Shown: in pieces, positions 1-7,137 of the stretch
Position numbering within the stretch: position 1 is the stretch's first letter
Layout: each line of letters starts with the position of its first letter
NCBI GenBank assembly: GCA_003220495.1
Contig: QHSP01000064.1
Location: forward strand, 2,880 to 44,288
DNA: 41,409 bases
Reading direction: 5' to 3'
Source of the DNA: Candidatus Rokuibacteriota bacterium
Lineage (GTDB): Bacteria > Methylomirabilota > Methylomirabilia > Rokubacteriales > CSP1-6
Made by a program: the position numbers and the translations under genes
Notes under the pieces: generated by a model
Told to the model about the DNA's origin: nothing
The model's database searches: none
The model's input: the letters and a program-made list of their open reading frames with translations, nothing else

Positions 1-1126
1 AGGACGCGCAGGACGTCTCGAGCTCCAGATGCTCGCTTGCGTTCAGGCCTCGCAGGAACTCGTAGAGCAGGCGTGACTTGCCCACGCCGGGGTCGCCCAC
101 GACGACGACCACACCCCCGCGGCCGTCGCTGGCCTGCTGGAACGCCTCGGCCAGCCGCTGACCTTCGGCCAGGCGCCCGACCATAGGCGTCAATCCACGT
201 TCCCTCGACACCTCCAGCCGGGTCCGCCCGCCGATCTCGCTCTTCACGGCGTAGGCCCGCACCGGATCGGTCTTGCCCTTGACCTGGAAGTCGCCGAGGT
301 CCTCGAAGAGGAAGAAGCCTTCGCACAGCTCCTTCGCGTGTCGGCTGATGACGATCTGCCCCGGCTGCGCGACGTTCAGCAGGCGCGCGGCGAGGTTCAC
401 GGTGTCGCCCACGGCCGTGTAGTCCATTCTCAAGTCGCGCCCGATGGCGCCCACCACGACGAGGCCCGTGTTGATGCCGATTCGCATGCGGAAGTCTCGC
501 CCGTGCATCCGCTGAACGTCTGCCCGCAGCGGCTCGAGACCCTGCTGAATGGCCAGGGCCGCACGCAGGGCGCGGCCGGTGTGGTCCTCGTGAGCGATGG
601 GTGCGCCGAAGAGGGCCATCACCCCGTCTCCGAGAAACTGGTTGATGGTTCCCTCGTAGCCGTGGACGGCCTTCAGGATGACGTCGAACGCGTGATCCAT
701 CAGGGCGTGGACGTCCTCGGGATCGAGGCGCTCCGACGTCGCGGTGAACCCCGAGACGTCGGTGAACATGACGGTGACCTGTTTGCGCTCTCCCTCGACC
801 GCGCTCCTGGAGGTCAGGATCTTCTCGGCCAGGTGCTTGGGGGTATAGGACGCGGGCGAGGCGAAGCGCTCAGGCGGCGATGTTGCCGGGGCGAGCTCGT
901 CTGGAGCCGGCTGGGCATGAGCCGGCTCGGCAGCGGGCGCCGGGCCCGCCAGCGACGTTGGACTGGGCGCGCCCGCCGTCAGCCTTGCGCCGCACTCCCC
1001 GCAGAACCTGTTGGTCGGCGGGTTGACGGCGTTACACGCGGGACAGGAGAGCGCGAGGCGCGCCCCGCACTCTCCGCAGAACCTCTGCCCCGCGGGATTC
1101 TCGTGCTGGCACTGACTGCACTGCAT
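1..1126 (-). CDS. Class III adenylate/guanylate cyclase with double zinc ribbon and ATPase domain (3' end outside window)
   Basis: I translated this from the ATG at 1126; it runs off the left edge after about 375 codons. Residues 1-50 hold two zinc ribbons (CxxC at 3/6, 17/20, 28/31 and 42/45), followed by a Pro/Ala-rich linker and, from about residue 115, a class III cyclase domain. The metal-binding aspartates are in FTDVSGFT (D123) and FLGDGVMALFG, and the transition-state Asn and Arg are intact in GDTVNLAAR. The residue preceding that motif is Thr, as in class IIIb enzymes. A Walker A (GDPGVGKS) near the window edge starts an AAA/NB-ARC-like ATPase, which in this family is usually followed by TPR repeats. 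It would convert a nucleoside triphosphate to a cyclic nucleotide in the cytoplasm. It is divergent from the cyclase-like gene at 1437 and has a sigma-70-type promoter of its own. The substrate (ATP or GTP) cannot be told from sequence. Confidence 0.9.
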   Translation of the reverse strand, partial: MQCSQCQHENPAGQRFCGECGARLALSCPACNAVNPPTNRFCGECGARLTAGAPSPTSLAGPAPAAEPAHAQPAPDELAPATSPPERFASPASYTPKHLAEKILTSRSAVEGERKQVTVMFTDVSGFTATSERLDPEDVHALMDHAFDVILKAVHGYEGTINQFLGDGVMALFGAPIAHEDHTGRALRAALAIQQGLEPLRADVQRMHGRDFRMRIGINTGLVVVGAIGRDLRMDYTAVGDTVNLAARLLNVAQPGQIVISRHAKELCEGFFLFEDLGDFQVKGKTDPVRAYAVKSEIGGRTRLEVSRERGLTPMVGRLAEGQRLAEAFQQASDGRGGVVVVVGDPGVGKSRLLYEFLRGLNASEHLELETSCAS

Positions 1127-1214
1127 CGTTGGGTTGCGCGGCGCCACCCTGCCTTCCTCGTGTGCAGATGGGAGCATCGACTCACGAGCGCCCGTGGGCG
1201 CGCCACTCGCCGCT

Positions 1215-1244
1215 ACTCTACGAACCCCGGCGGGGCCGCGTCAA
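1215..1244 (-). promoter_or_regulatory. Sigma-70-type promoter of the left cyclase gene
   Basis: On the minus strand TTGACG (1244-1239) is followed after 18 bases by TAGAGT (1220-1215). Transcription would begin near 1208, leaving a leader of about 80 bases before the ATG at 1126. The layout is the same as the hppA promoter (TTGACA-N18-TAGAGT). Confidence 0.55.
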
Positions 1245-1378
1245 GGCGTCCGCCCCCGGACTGACCAACCCGCGGCCGACGTGCGAGTCCGGGCGCAACG
1301 CCGCCTCCTGTCTGTGGGTTCGGGCAGAAGTCCCGCCCAAATCACCGATCCAGTCTCATCTTTTCTGGCACTTAGCCG

Positions 1379-1394
1379 TGGCATCAAGCTTGCC
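1379..1394 (+). promoter_or_regulatory. Sigma-54-type (-24/-12) promoter of the cyclase-like gene
   Basis: TGGCAT-CAAGC-TTGCC matches the -24/-12 consensus TGGCAC-N5-TTGC, with the GG and GC dinucleotides separated by exactly 10 bases (GG at 1380-1381, GC at 1392-1393). The predicted start near 1405 gives a leader of about 30 bases with a good ribosome binding site. A sigma-54 activator gene lies at the far end of the same gene (2188-3609), which makes the site plausible. Confidence 0.5.
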
Positions 1395-1436
1395 CTCTGC
1401 TTCTGCGACGTCGGGAGCACACGAGGAGGAGTCGAC

Positions 1437-2177
1437 ATGATAATCGGCGACGTGGAAGTGCTCAGCGGGAATGTGGTGGCGCTGGGGCAGTCGCGGCGGC
1501 CAGGTTGTCTTCGGTGCCCTCTAGAGCGGCTGGCCGGCCGGAATTACTGCGGGGGGTGCGGCAACCCGCTTCGGGCCCGTTGCGAGCGCAAACAGGTGAG
1601 CGTCCTCTTCGCGGACGTCTCGGGCTTTACGGCTCTGTCCGAGCGGCTCGATCCCGAGCAGGTCAGCGAGATCATGCGCCGCACGTTCGACCTCGCGCTG
1701 GAGGCGGTGCACCAGCATGGTGGGACGGTGAATCAGTTCCTCGGCGACGGGATCATGGCGCTCTTCGCTGACAGCTCGGGTGAGCATCATGCTTGCCGAG
1801 CGCTGAATGCTGCCCTTGTCGCGCAAGAGCGCCTCGAAACAGTGCGCCGCGATGTTCGGCGGAGTTATGGCTTGGAGTTCCGAGTGCGCATGGCCATCAA
1901 CACGGGGCCCGTCGTCGTCGGCGCCATCGGCGCCGACCTGCGCACCGACTACACCGCGACGGGTAAGACGGCCGGCATCGCCTCGCAGCTGCTCGGCGTC
2001 GCCGAGCCGGGTCAGATCGTGCTCACCGGCCGCACGCGCGAGCTTGCCACCGGCCGCTACAACTTCGGACGGCTCGGCGAGATGCCGCTGCCCGGAGCGC
2101 TCGAGACCGTGGACATCTACACGCTCACTCGCGAAACGCCAGGGTATGTCGAGAGCACGCGTCTGGCCACGGTCTAG
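1437..2177 (+). CDS. Degenerate class III cyclase homology domain protein with zinc ribbon (probable pseudo-enzyme)
   Basis: The 246-residue protein starts at the ATG at 1437, which has a strong GGAGGAG ribosome binding site just upstream; the reading frame stays open further 5' but without support. One zinc ribbon remains (C24/C27 and C38/C41), then a class III cyclase homology domain from about residue 50. The two metal-binding aspartates are kept (D60 in FADVSGFT, D104 in FLGDGIMALF). The motif that reads GDTVNLAAR in the divergent neighbour is GKTAGIASQ here: transition-state Asn is Gly180, transition-state Arg is Gln184 and the conserved Asp is Lys177. That should abolish catalysis unless it forms a heterodimer. 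There is no ATPase or TPR part. It may be a binding or regulatory subunit; this is inference. It ends 10 bases from the convergent NtrC-type gene. Confidence 0.85.
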   Translation: MIIGDVEVLSGNVVALGQSRRPGCLRCPLERLAGRNYCGGCGNPLRARCERKQVSVLFADVSGFTALSERLDPEQVSEIMRRTFDLALEAVHQHGGTVNQFLGDGIMALFADSSGEHHACRALNAALVAQERLETVRRDVRRSYGLEFRVRMAINTGPVVVGAIGADLRTDYTATGKTAGIASQLLGVAEPGQIVLTGRTRELATGRYNFGRLGEMPLPGALETVDIYTLTRETPGYVESTRLATV

Positions 2178-2187
2178 TCATTCCGCA

Positions 2188-3609
2188 TCATCCCGTCGGG
2201 TCGATCCCGTGCTCGAGGAGCTTCTTGCGCAGCGTGTTCCGGTTGATGCCGAGGATCTGCGCCGCCCGCACCTGGTTGCCCGCCGTCTCGCGCAGCACCG
2301 CGCGGAGCAGCGGCTTCTCGACGAGGCCGATCATCAGGTCGTAGAGGTTCGCGCTCGCGTGCTCGCGCAGACCCCGGACACACTCGACGAGCTTGCGCTC
2401 GATGACCTCCTCGAGCGGCGCGTCGACGGTGACCGCGGCGGCGGCTGACACCGGGCCGATGGGCAGGTGCTCCGGCAAGATGATCCCGGACGTCGCCATC
2501 ACCATCGCGCGCTGGATCACGTTCTCGAGCTCGCGCACGTTGCCGGGCCAGTCGTAGCCCACCAGACGATCGAGGGCCTCCGGGGCGACGCCGCGCTCGC
2601 CGAGCTCGCCCGCGTGCTTCGCCAGCAGGTGCTCGATCAACAGCGGCACGTCGCGCCGCCTCTCGCGGAGCGGCGGCAGGTTCACGGCCACGACGTTGAG
2701 CCGGTAGTAGAGGTCCTCCCGGAAGCGCCCTTCCTTCATCAGGGCCTCCAGGTCGCGGTTGGTCGCGGCCAGCACGCGCACGTCGATGCGAATCGAATCC
2801 TGGCCACCGAGGCGCTCGATCGTCCGCTCCTGGAGCGCGCGCAAGAGCTTGGTCTGGAGCTCGACCGGCATGTCACCGATCTCGTCCAGATAGAGTGTGC
2901 CGCCGTGCGCGAGCTCGAGCTTGCCGAGCCGCCGCTCCTTCGCGTCGGTGAACGCGCCGCGCTCGTGCCCGAACATCTCCGACTCGAGGAGCGTGGCCGG
3001 AATCGCCGCGCACGAGACCGCGACGAAGGGCCGCCCGGCGCGCCGGCTGTAGTGATGGATGGCGCTGGCGACGAGCTCCTTGCCGGTGCCGGACTCGCCG
3101 CGCAGCAGCACGGTGACGTCGCTGGCCGCCACGCGCCCGATGGTCTTGTAGACCTCCTGCATACGCGGGTGCCGGCCGATGATCGCGCCGAACTCCCACA
3201 CGTCCTGCAGCCCGCTCTTGAGGCGCATCACCTCCTGGGTCAGCCGGCGCGCCGTGAGGGCCCGCTCGGTCAGCAGGAGCACCTCGTCGAGGTCGAACGG
3301 CTTGGCGAGGTAGTCGTAGGCGCCGCGCTGCATCGCCTGGATCGCGGTGTCCATCGTGCCGTGCGCGGTCATCACGATCACGCACGCGTCGGCCCGGATC
3401 TCGCGCAGGCGGCCGAGCGCGGTGAGGCCGTCGACGCCGGGCATGCGGATGTCGAGGAAGACCAGATCGAAGGGCTCGGCCTCGAAAGCCCCGACCGCGG
3501 CGGTGCCGTCCTTGACGGCGCTGACCTCGTAGCCCGCCTGGCGCAGGCCCTTCTCCAGGACCCAGCGCAAACTGTCCTCGTCGTCGGCCACCAGGATGCG
3601 GGCCTTCAT
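2188..3609 (-). CDS. NtrC-family sigma-54-dependent response regulator
   Basis: The 473-residue protein has the full three-domain layout. The receiver domain (about 1-120) has the acidic pair DDE at 9-11, phospho-acceptor D53 in FLDIRMPG and the conserved Lys in LAKPFD. The AAA+ domain has Walker A GESGTGKE (171-178), Walker B LYLDEIGDM (about 239-247) and the sigma-54 contact loop GAFTDA (218-223) in place of the usual GAFTGA. A Fis-type helix-turn-helix ends the protein (NQVRAAQILGINRNTLRKKL). It would activate sigma-54 promoters after phosphorylation by the kinase encoded 5 bases upstream. Its target is not proven, but a -24/-12 promoter lies at 1379-1394. The variant loop residue does not by itself show loss of function. 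Confidence 0.95.
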   Translation of the reverse strand: MKARILVADDEDSLRWVLEKGLRQAGYEVSAVKDGTAAVGAFEAEPFDLVFLDIRMPGVDGLTALGRLREIRADACVIVMTAHGTMDTAIQAMQRGAYDYLAKPFDLDEVLLLTERALTARRLTQEVMRLKSGLQDVWEFGAIIGRHPRMQEVYKTIGRVAASDVTVLLRGESGTGKELVASAIHHYSRRAGRPFVAVSCAAIPATLLESEMFGHERGAFTDAKERRLGKLELAHGGTLYLDEIGDMPVELQTKLLRALQERTIERLGGQDSIRIDVRVLAATNRDLEALMKEGRFREDLYYRLNVVAVNLPPLRERRRDVPLLIEHLLAKHAGELGERGVAPEALDRLVGYDWPGNVRELENVIQRAMVMATSGIILPEHLPIGPVSAAAAVTVDAPLEEVIERKLVECVRGLREHASANLYDLMIGLVEKPLLRAVLRETAGNQVRAAQILGINRNTLRKKLLEHGIDPTG

Positions 3610-3614
3610 GCGCT

Positions 3615-4688
3615 CTACTTCGCGATCGGCAGGAAGCACGTCACGCTCGTTCCGCGTCCCTCGGCGCTGGCCACCTGGATCGCGCCGCGGTGCTCCTCGA
3701 GAATGCGGTGGCAGATCGAGAGCCCGAGCCCGAGACCCTTGTCCTTGGTCGTGAAGAACGGATCGAAGATTCGCGAGCGGACGGCGTCCGGAATCCCCGG
3801 GCCCTCGTCGGCGACCTGCACCTCGACCATGCTGCGCTGGCCCCCGCCGAGGTCCATCTTGCCGAAGAGCGGGTTCAGGCTCACGCGCGTCGTCAGGGTC
3901 AGGCGCCCGCCGCGTTCCATGGCGTCCAGGCCATTGCGGACGAGATTGTGGAAGACCTGCAGCAGCCGGTCCTCGTCGCCGAGGATCGGCGGCAGGCTCG
4001 GGTCGTAGCGCCGGATCAGGGTGACGCCGCGCTCGCTGGCACCTTCCTCGTTCAACAGGGTGACGCGCTCGAGGAGCTGGTGGAGGTTCAGCGGCACCGC
4101 GCGGAGCTGGATCGGTCGCGCCAGATCCAGGAGCGTCTCGATGATGCGGTTCACGCGGTCGACCTCGGTCAGGAGCACGTCCGTGTACTCCCCGAGCCGC
4201 GAATCGGCGCCGAGCTCGCGACGCAGCAGCTGCACGGCGCCGCGGATCGCGCCCAGCGGATTGCGTACCTCGTGGGCGAGCCCGACGGCCATCCGCCCGG
4301 CCGCCGCGAGGGTCTCGCCGCGGCGCACCTCCGCCTCGAGCTGGTGGATCCGCGAGAGGTCGCGCAGGACCACGACCGCGGCCTCCACCTGCCCGTCCCG
4401 GCCGCACAGCGGGGCGGTCACGACCGAGACGGGCACGCGCCGGCCGTCGCCCCGCTCGACGAAGCTCTCGGCCTCGGAGCGGCTCTCGCCCGTGGCGAGA
4501 GTCTCGCCGAGCCGCCGCACGACCGAGGCATCCGGCGAGAAGACCTCCTTGATGTAGCGTCCCTCCGCGCGGCGCGCCGAGCGCTCGGTGAGCACTTCGG
4601 CCGCGGAGTTCCAGAAGACGATGCGCAGATCGGTGTCGACTGCGATCACCGCGTCGGGGAGGCCCGCGAGGACGGCCTCGTAGTTCAC
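3615..4688 (-). CDS. NtrB-like PAS sensor histidine kinase
   Basis: The 357-residue soluble kinase has an N-terminal PAS domain (about residues 5-115), a HisKA dimerisation helix with phospho-acceptor H139 in AHEVRNPLG, and an HATPase domain with N box NLVRNGLDAM, G1 DEGPGIPD, F box DPFFTTK and G2 GLGLGLS. No membrane segment is visible, so it senses something in the cytoplasm, as NtrB/GlnL does. The start is GTG at 4688 and overlaps the tsaD stop as GTGA, so the kinase is probably translated by coupling to tsaD. Its partner regulator starts 5 bases downstream. The signal is unknown; nitrogen status is only the family precedent. Confidence 0.93.
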   Translation of the reverse strand: MNYEAVLAGLPDAVIAVDTDLRIVFWNSAAEVLTERSARRAEGRYIKEVFSPDASVVRRLGETLATGESRSEAESFVERGDGRRVPVSVVTAPLCGRDGQVEAAVVVLRDLSRIHQLEAEVRRGETLAAAGRMAVGLAHEVRNPLGAIRGAVQLLRRELGADSRLGEYTDVLLTEVDRVNRIIETLLDLARPIQLRAVPLNLHQLLERVTLLNEEGASERGVTLIRRYDPSLPPILGDEDRLLQVFHNLVRNGLDAMERGGRLTLTTRVSLNPLFGKMDLGGGQRSMVEVQVADEGPGIPDAVRSRIFDPFFTTKDKGLGLGLSICHRILEEHRGAIQVASAEGRGTSVTCFLPIAK

Positions 4689-5686
4689 GCGAGCGCCAGG
4701 TCGGGCGCGGCGTTCATGGTCAGGGGCGCGCGCTCCCCGGCCTCGAGCCGAGCCGTACCGGCCGCGGTGATCATCGCCGCGTTGTCCGTGCAGAGGTTCC
4801 GGGGCGGGATGTGCAGGCGCAGGCCGTGCTCGATCGCCGCCGCGTCGAGGGCCTCGCGCAGGCGGCTGTTGGCGGCCACCCCGCCGGTCAGCACGATGCG
4901 CTTGATGCCGTGGTGGAGCGCGGCCTTGATGGTCTTCCGCACCAGCATCTTCACGATCGTCGCCTGGAACGAGGCCGCGACGTCGGCGACCTCGCCGGGC
5001 CCGAGCGGCGCGTGCTGCTTGACGTAGAGGGACACCGACGTCTTGACGCCGCTGAAGGAGAAATCGGCCGCGCCGTCGCTCATCTGCGCGAGCGGGAACG
5101 TGATCGCCTTGGGATCGCCCGTGGTGGCCGTGCGCTCGATCGCCGGCCCACCGGGAAAGCCGAGGCCGAGGAGCTTGGCGACCTTGTCGAACGCCTCGCC
5201 GGCGGCGTCGTCGCGGGTTTGCCCCACCAGCGCGTATGTGAGCGGGCCGCGCGCGTGGTAGAGCGCGGTGTGGCCGCCCGAGACCACGAGCGCCAGGAAT
5301 GGGTGCTCGGGCGGGTCGTCGGTCAGGAACGCGGCGTAGATGTGCCCCTCGAGATGGTTCACCGCGACCAGCGGCAACCGGTGGACGTACGCGAGGGACT
5401 TCGCGACCGAGCACCCCACGAGCAGAGAGCCGACGAGCCCGGGCCCTTGCGTGACGGCGATGCCGTCGAGATCGGGCAGGCGCACACCCGCATCGGCCAG
5501 CGCCTTCTCGACGACCGGCACGATGACCTCGAGGTGACGGCGCGACGCGAGCTCGGGGACGACGCCGCCGTACGGCGCGTGGATGGCGTCCTGCGAGGCG
5601 ACGACGCTCGACAGGATACGGCGGCCATCGGCGAGCACCGCCGCCGCCGTCTCGTCACACGAGCTTTCGATCCCGAGCACGATCAT
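4685..5686 (-). CDS. tsaD: tRNA N6-threonylcarbamoyladenosine transferase TsaD
   Basis: The 333-residue protein transfers the threonylcarbamoyl group from TC-AMP to A37 of tRNAs that read ANN codons, together with TsaB and TsaE (not in this window). The N-terminal ASKHA signature GIESSCDETAAAV, the metal-binding histidines in NHLEGHIYAAF and the late GGVAANSRLRE motif are all present, and the length is typical. The start is the ATG at 5686 that precedes IVLGIESSCDE; an in-frame upstream ATG would add 39 residues of non-conserved sequence from the intergenic hairpins. It overlaps the downstream kinase gene by four bases (GTGA). Confidence 0.97.
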   Translation of the reverse strand: MIVLGIESSCDETAAAVLADGRRILSSVVASQDAIHAPYGGVVPELASRRHLEVIVPVVEKALADAGVRLPDLDGIAVTQGPGLVGSLLVGCSVAKSLAYVHRLPLVAVNHLEGHIYAAFLTDDPPEHPFLALVVSGGHTALYHARGPLTYALVGQTRDDAAGEAFDKVAKLLGLGFPGGPAIERTATTGDPKAITFPLAQMSDGAADFSFSGVKTSVSLYVKQHAPLGPGEVADVAASFQATIVKMLVRKTIKAALHHGIKRIVLTGGVAANSRLREALDAAAIEHGLRLHIPPRNLCTDNAAMITAAGTARLEAGERAPLTMNAAPDLALA

Positions 5687-5741
5687 CCGTCGTCCCGTTT
5701 GGTCTTCAATTTTTATAGTTGTTATCGTCGCGCCTCGGGCG

Positions 5742-5759
5742 GCGGGGCGCCAGCCCCGC
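5742..5759 (-). other. GC-rich hairpin upstream of tsaD
   Basis: GCGGGGC and GCCCCGC form a 7-bp stem with a 4-base loop in the 178-base gap between the S41 protease stop and tsaD. No T-run follows on the minus strand, so it is a weak terminator at best. AT-rich sequence (TATAAA, about 25 bases before the tsaD start) follows. Confidence 0.35.
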
Positions 5760-5803
5760 GACGGGCTGCAACGCGTGCCACGTGCCGGTTGCGCAGACAG
5801 CAA

Positions 5804-5846
5804 GGGCGATGCAGCCGAGTCCCTGGTACCCGGTCTGGCATCGCCC
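5804..5846 (-). terminator. Inverted repeat after the S41 protease gene
   Basis: GGGCGATGC (5804-5812) and GCATCGCCC (5838-5846) form a perfect 9-bp stem around a 25-base loop that contains the palindrome GGTACC, just downstream of the protease stop at 5865. It lacks a T-run and may be an attenuating or mRNA-stabilising hairpin rather than a true intrinsic terminator. Confidence 0.35.
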
Positions 5847-5864
5847 GTGACGCGCGCGTCGCAG

Positions 5865-7112
5865 CTACTGAGGCCGGACCTGGGCCTGGGGGTTCTGTCC
5901 CGGGCGCTGCTGCTCGATGATCCGCATGGTCTTGATCACGTCGAGCGCTCGCTGCACCTGGATGTCCTTCTTGAGCTCCTCCATGGGATCGAGCGACGGC
6001 TGCGGGCGGTCCTTCGCCGCCGTCGTATCCTTCGGGATCTCGACGACGATGTCGGGCGTGATCCCCTTGCCGTGGATCGAGCGGCCCTTCGGCGTGAAGT
6101 ACTTCGCTGTCGTGAGCCGAAGCCCGGAGCCGTCGGACAGCGGGATGATCGTCTGCACCGACCCTTTCCCGAAGGTCTGGGTGCCGACCACGATCGCGCG
6201 TCCCCAATCCTGGAGCGCCCCGGCGACGATCTCGGAGGCCGACGCGCTACCCTGGTTGACCAGAACGACCATCGGCAAGGCGGGATACGACTTCTTCGCG
6301 TGAGCCGCGAAGCGCATGTTCTGGTTGCGGACGCGGCCCTCCGTGTAGACGACCAGCTTGCCGTCGTCGATGAACTCCTCGGTGACCTCCACCGCCGCCG
6401 TCAAGAGCCCGCCCGGGTTGTTGCGCAGGTCGAGGACGAGCGCCTTCATGCCCGTCTTCGAGGCCTTGTCGAGCGCGGCGGCCATGTCGCCGGGCGACTG
6501 CTCCTGGAACTGACGGAGCTTCACGTAGGCGATGCCGCCGCCCAGGTCGGCCGAGCGCACCGACTGCACGCGGATCTGCTCGCGCGTGATGTCGAAGTCC
6601 TTCGGCTCGGTCCAGCCCTCGCGCACGATGGCGATCGTCACCTTCGTCCCGGGCTTACCACGCATGCGCTTGACCGCGTCGGGCAGCTGCATGTCCTTCG
6701 TCACGAGACCGTCGATCTTCACGATGCGGTCGCCAGTCTGCAGCCCGGCCCGGTGGGCGGGCGTTCCCTCGATCGGCGACACGACCGTGAGGACGTCGTC
6801 GCGCAGGGTGATCTCGATGCCGAGACCGCCGAAGCTTCCGCTGGTCTCGACCTGCATCTCCTTGTAGCTGTCCGGGTCGAGGAACGAGCTGTGCGGGTCG
6901 AGGCCGCGCAGGGTGCCCTTGATCGCGTTGTAGATGAGGTCCTTGGGCGGCACCTGGTCGACGTACTGGTTCTGGACGATGGAGAGGACCTCGGTGAAGA
7001 GCTTCAGTTGCTCGTAGGTTTCGCTCTGGTCCGCGCTCTTGCTGGCAACGGATCCGCCGAGCGATAGCGTAAGCACCACCAGCAGCGTGCTGATCACGAA
7101 GGCCTTCTTCAT
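5865..7112 (-). CDS. S41-family C-terminal processing peptidase (CtpA/Prc type)
   Basis: The 415-residue exported serine protease begins at ATG 7112 with a signal peptide (MKKAFVISTLLVVLTLSLGG). A PDZ domain lies at about residues 90-175 (GGLGIEI ... GLQTGDRIVKIDG). The S41 catalytic core has the nucleophile Ser in NQGSASASEIVAG and the general-base Lys in TFGKGSVQT, with a Ser/Lys dyad as in CtpA. It would trim periplasmic proteins, for example cell wall enzymes. It sits 25 bases downstream of the EnvC-like gene, a pairing common in bacteria, and is followed by tsaD after a 178-base gap. Confidence 0.95.
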   Translation of the reverse strand: MKKAFVISTLLVVLTLSLGGSVASKSADQSETYEQLKLFTEVLSIVQNQYVDQVPPKDLIYNAIKGTLRGLDPHSSFLDPDSYKEMQVETSGSFGGLGIEITLRDDVLTVVSPIEGTPAHRAGLQTGDRIVKIDGLVTKDMQLPDAVKRMRGKPGTKVTIAIVREGWTEPKDFDITREQIRVQSVRSADLGGGIAYVKLRQFQEQSPGDMAAALDKASKTGMKALVLDLRNNPGGLLTAAVEVTEEFIDDGKLVVYTEGRVRNQNMRFAAHAKKSYPALPMVVLVNQGSASASEIVAGALQDWGRAIVVGTQTFGKGSVQTIIPLSDGSGLRLTTAKYFTPKGRSIHGKGITPDIVVEIPKDTTAAKDRPQPSLDPMEELKKDIQVQRALDVIKTMRIIEQQRPGQNPQAQVRPQ

Positions 7113-7137
7113 GGACGTCCTCTCATCCCTTCTTGGA

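Larger units (their letters stand above)
1127..1436. other. Divergent intergenic region between the two cyclase genes
   Basis: This 310-base gene-free stretch holds the leader and promoter of the left cyclase (minus strand) and the sigma-54-type promoter of the right cyclase-like gene (plus strand). It also has a 6-bp inverted repeat, GCGCCC-GT-GGGCGC, at 1188-1201, about 180 bases upstream of the -24/-12 element, which is a distance typical of enhancer sites; whether it is one is unknown. I see no convincing small gene here. Confidence 0.6.

Noticed and set aside
338-1264. A 308-codon plus-strand reading frame over the left cyclase
   Set aside because: It is a shadow of the minus-strand cyclase frame, with Arg/Gly-rich composition and no family motif.
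5765-5800. A TGGCACG ... TTGCA sequence on the minus strand upstream of tsaD, resembling a sigma-54 promoter
   Set aside because: GG and GC are only 8 bases apart instead of 10, so the spacing does not fit a -24/-12 promoter.
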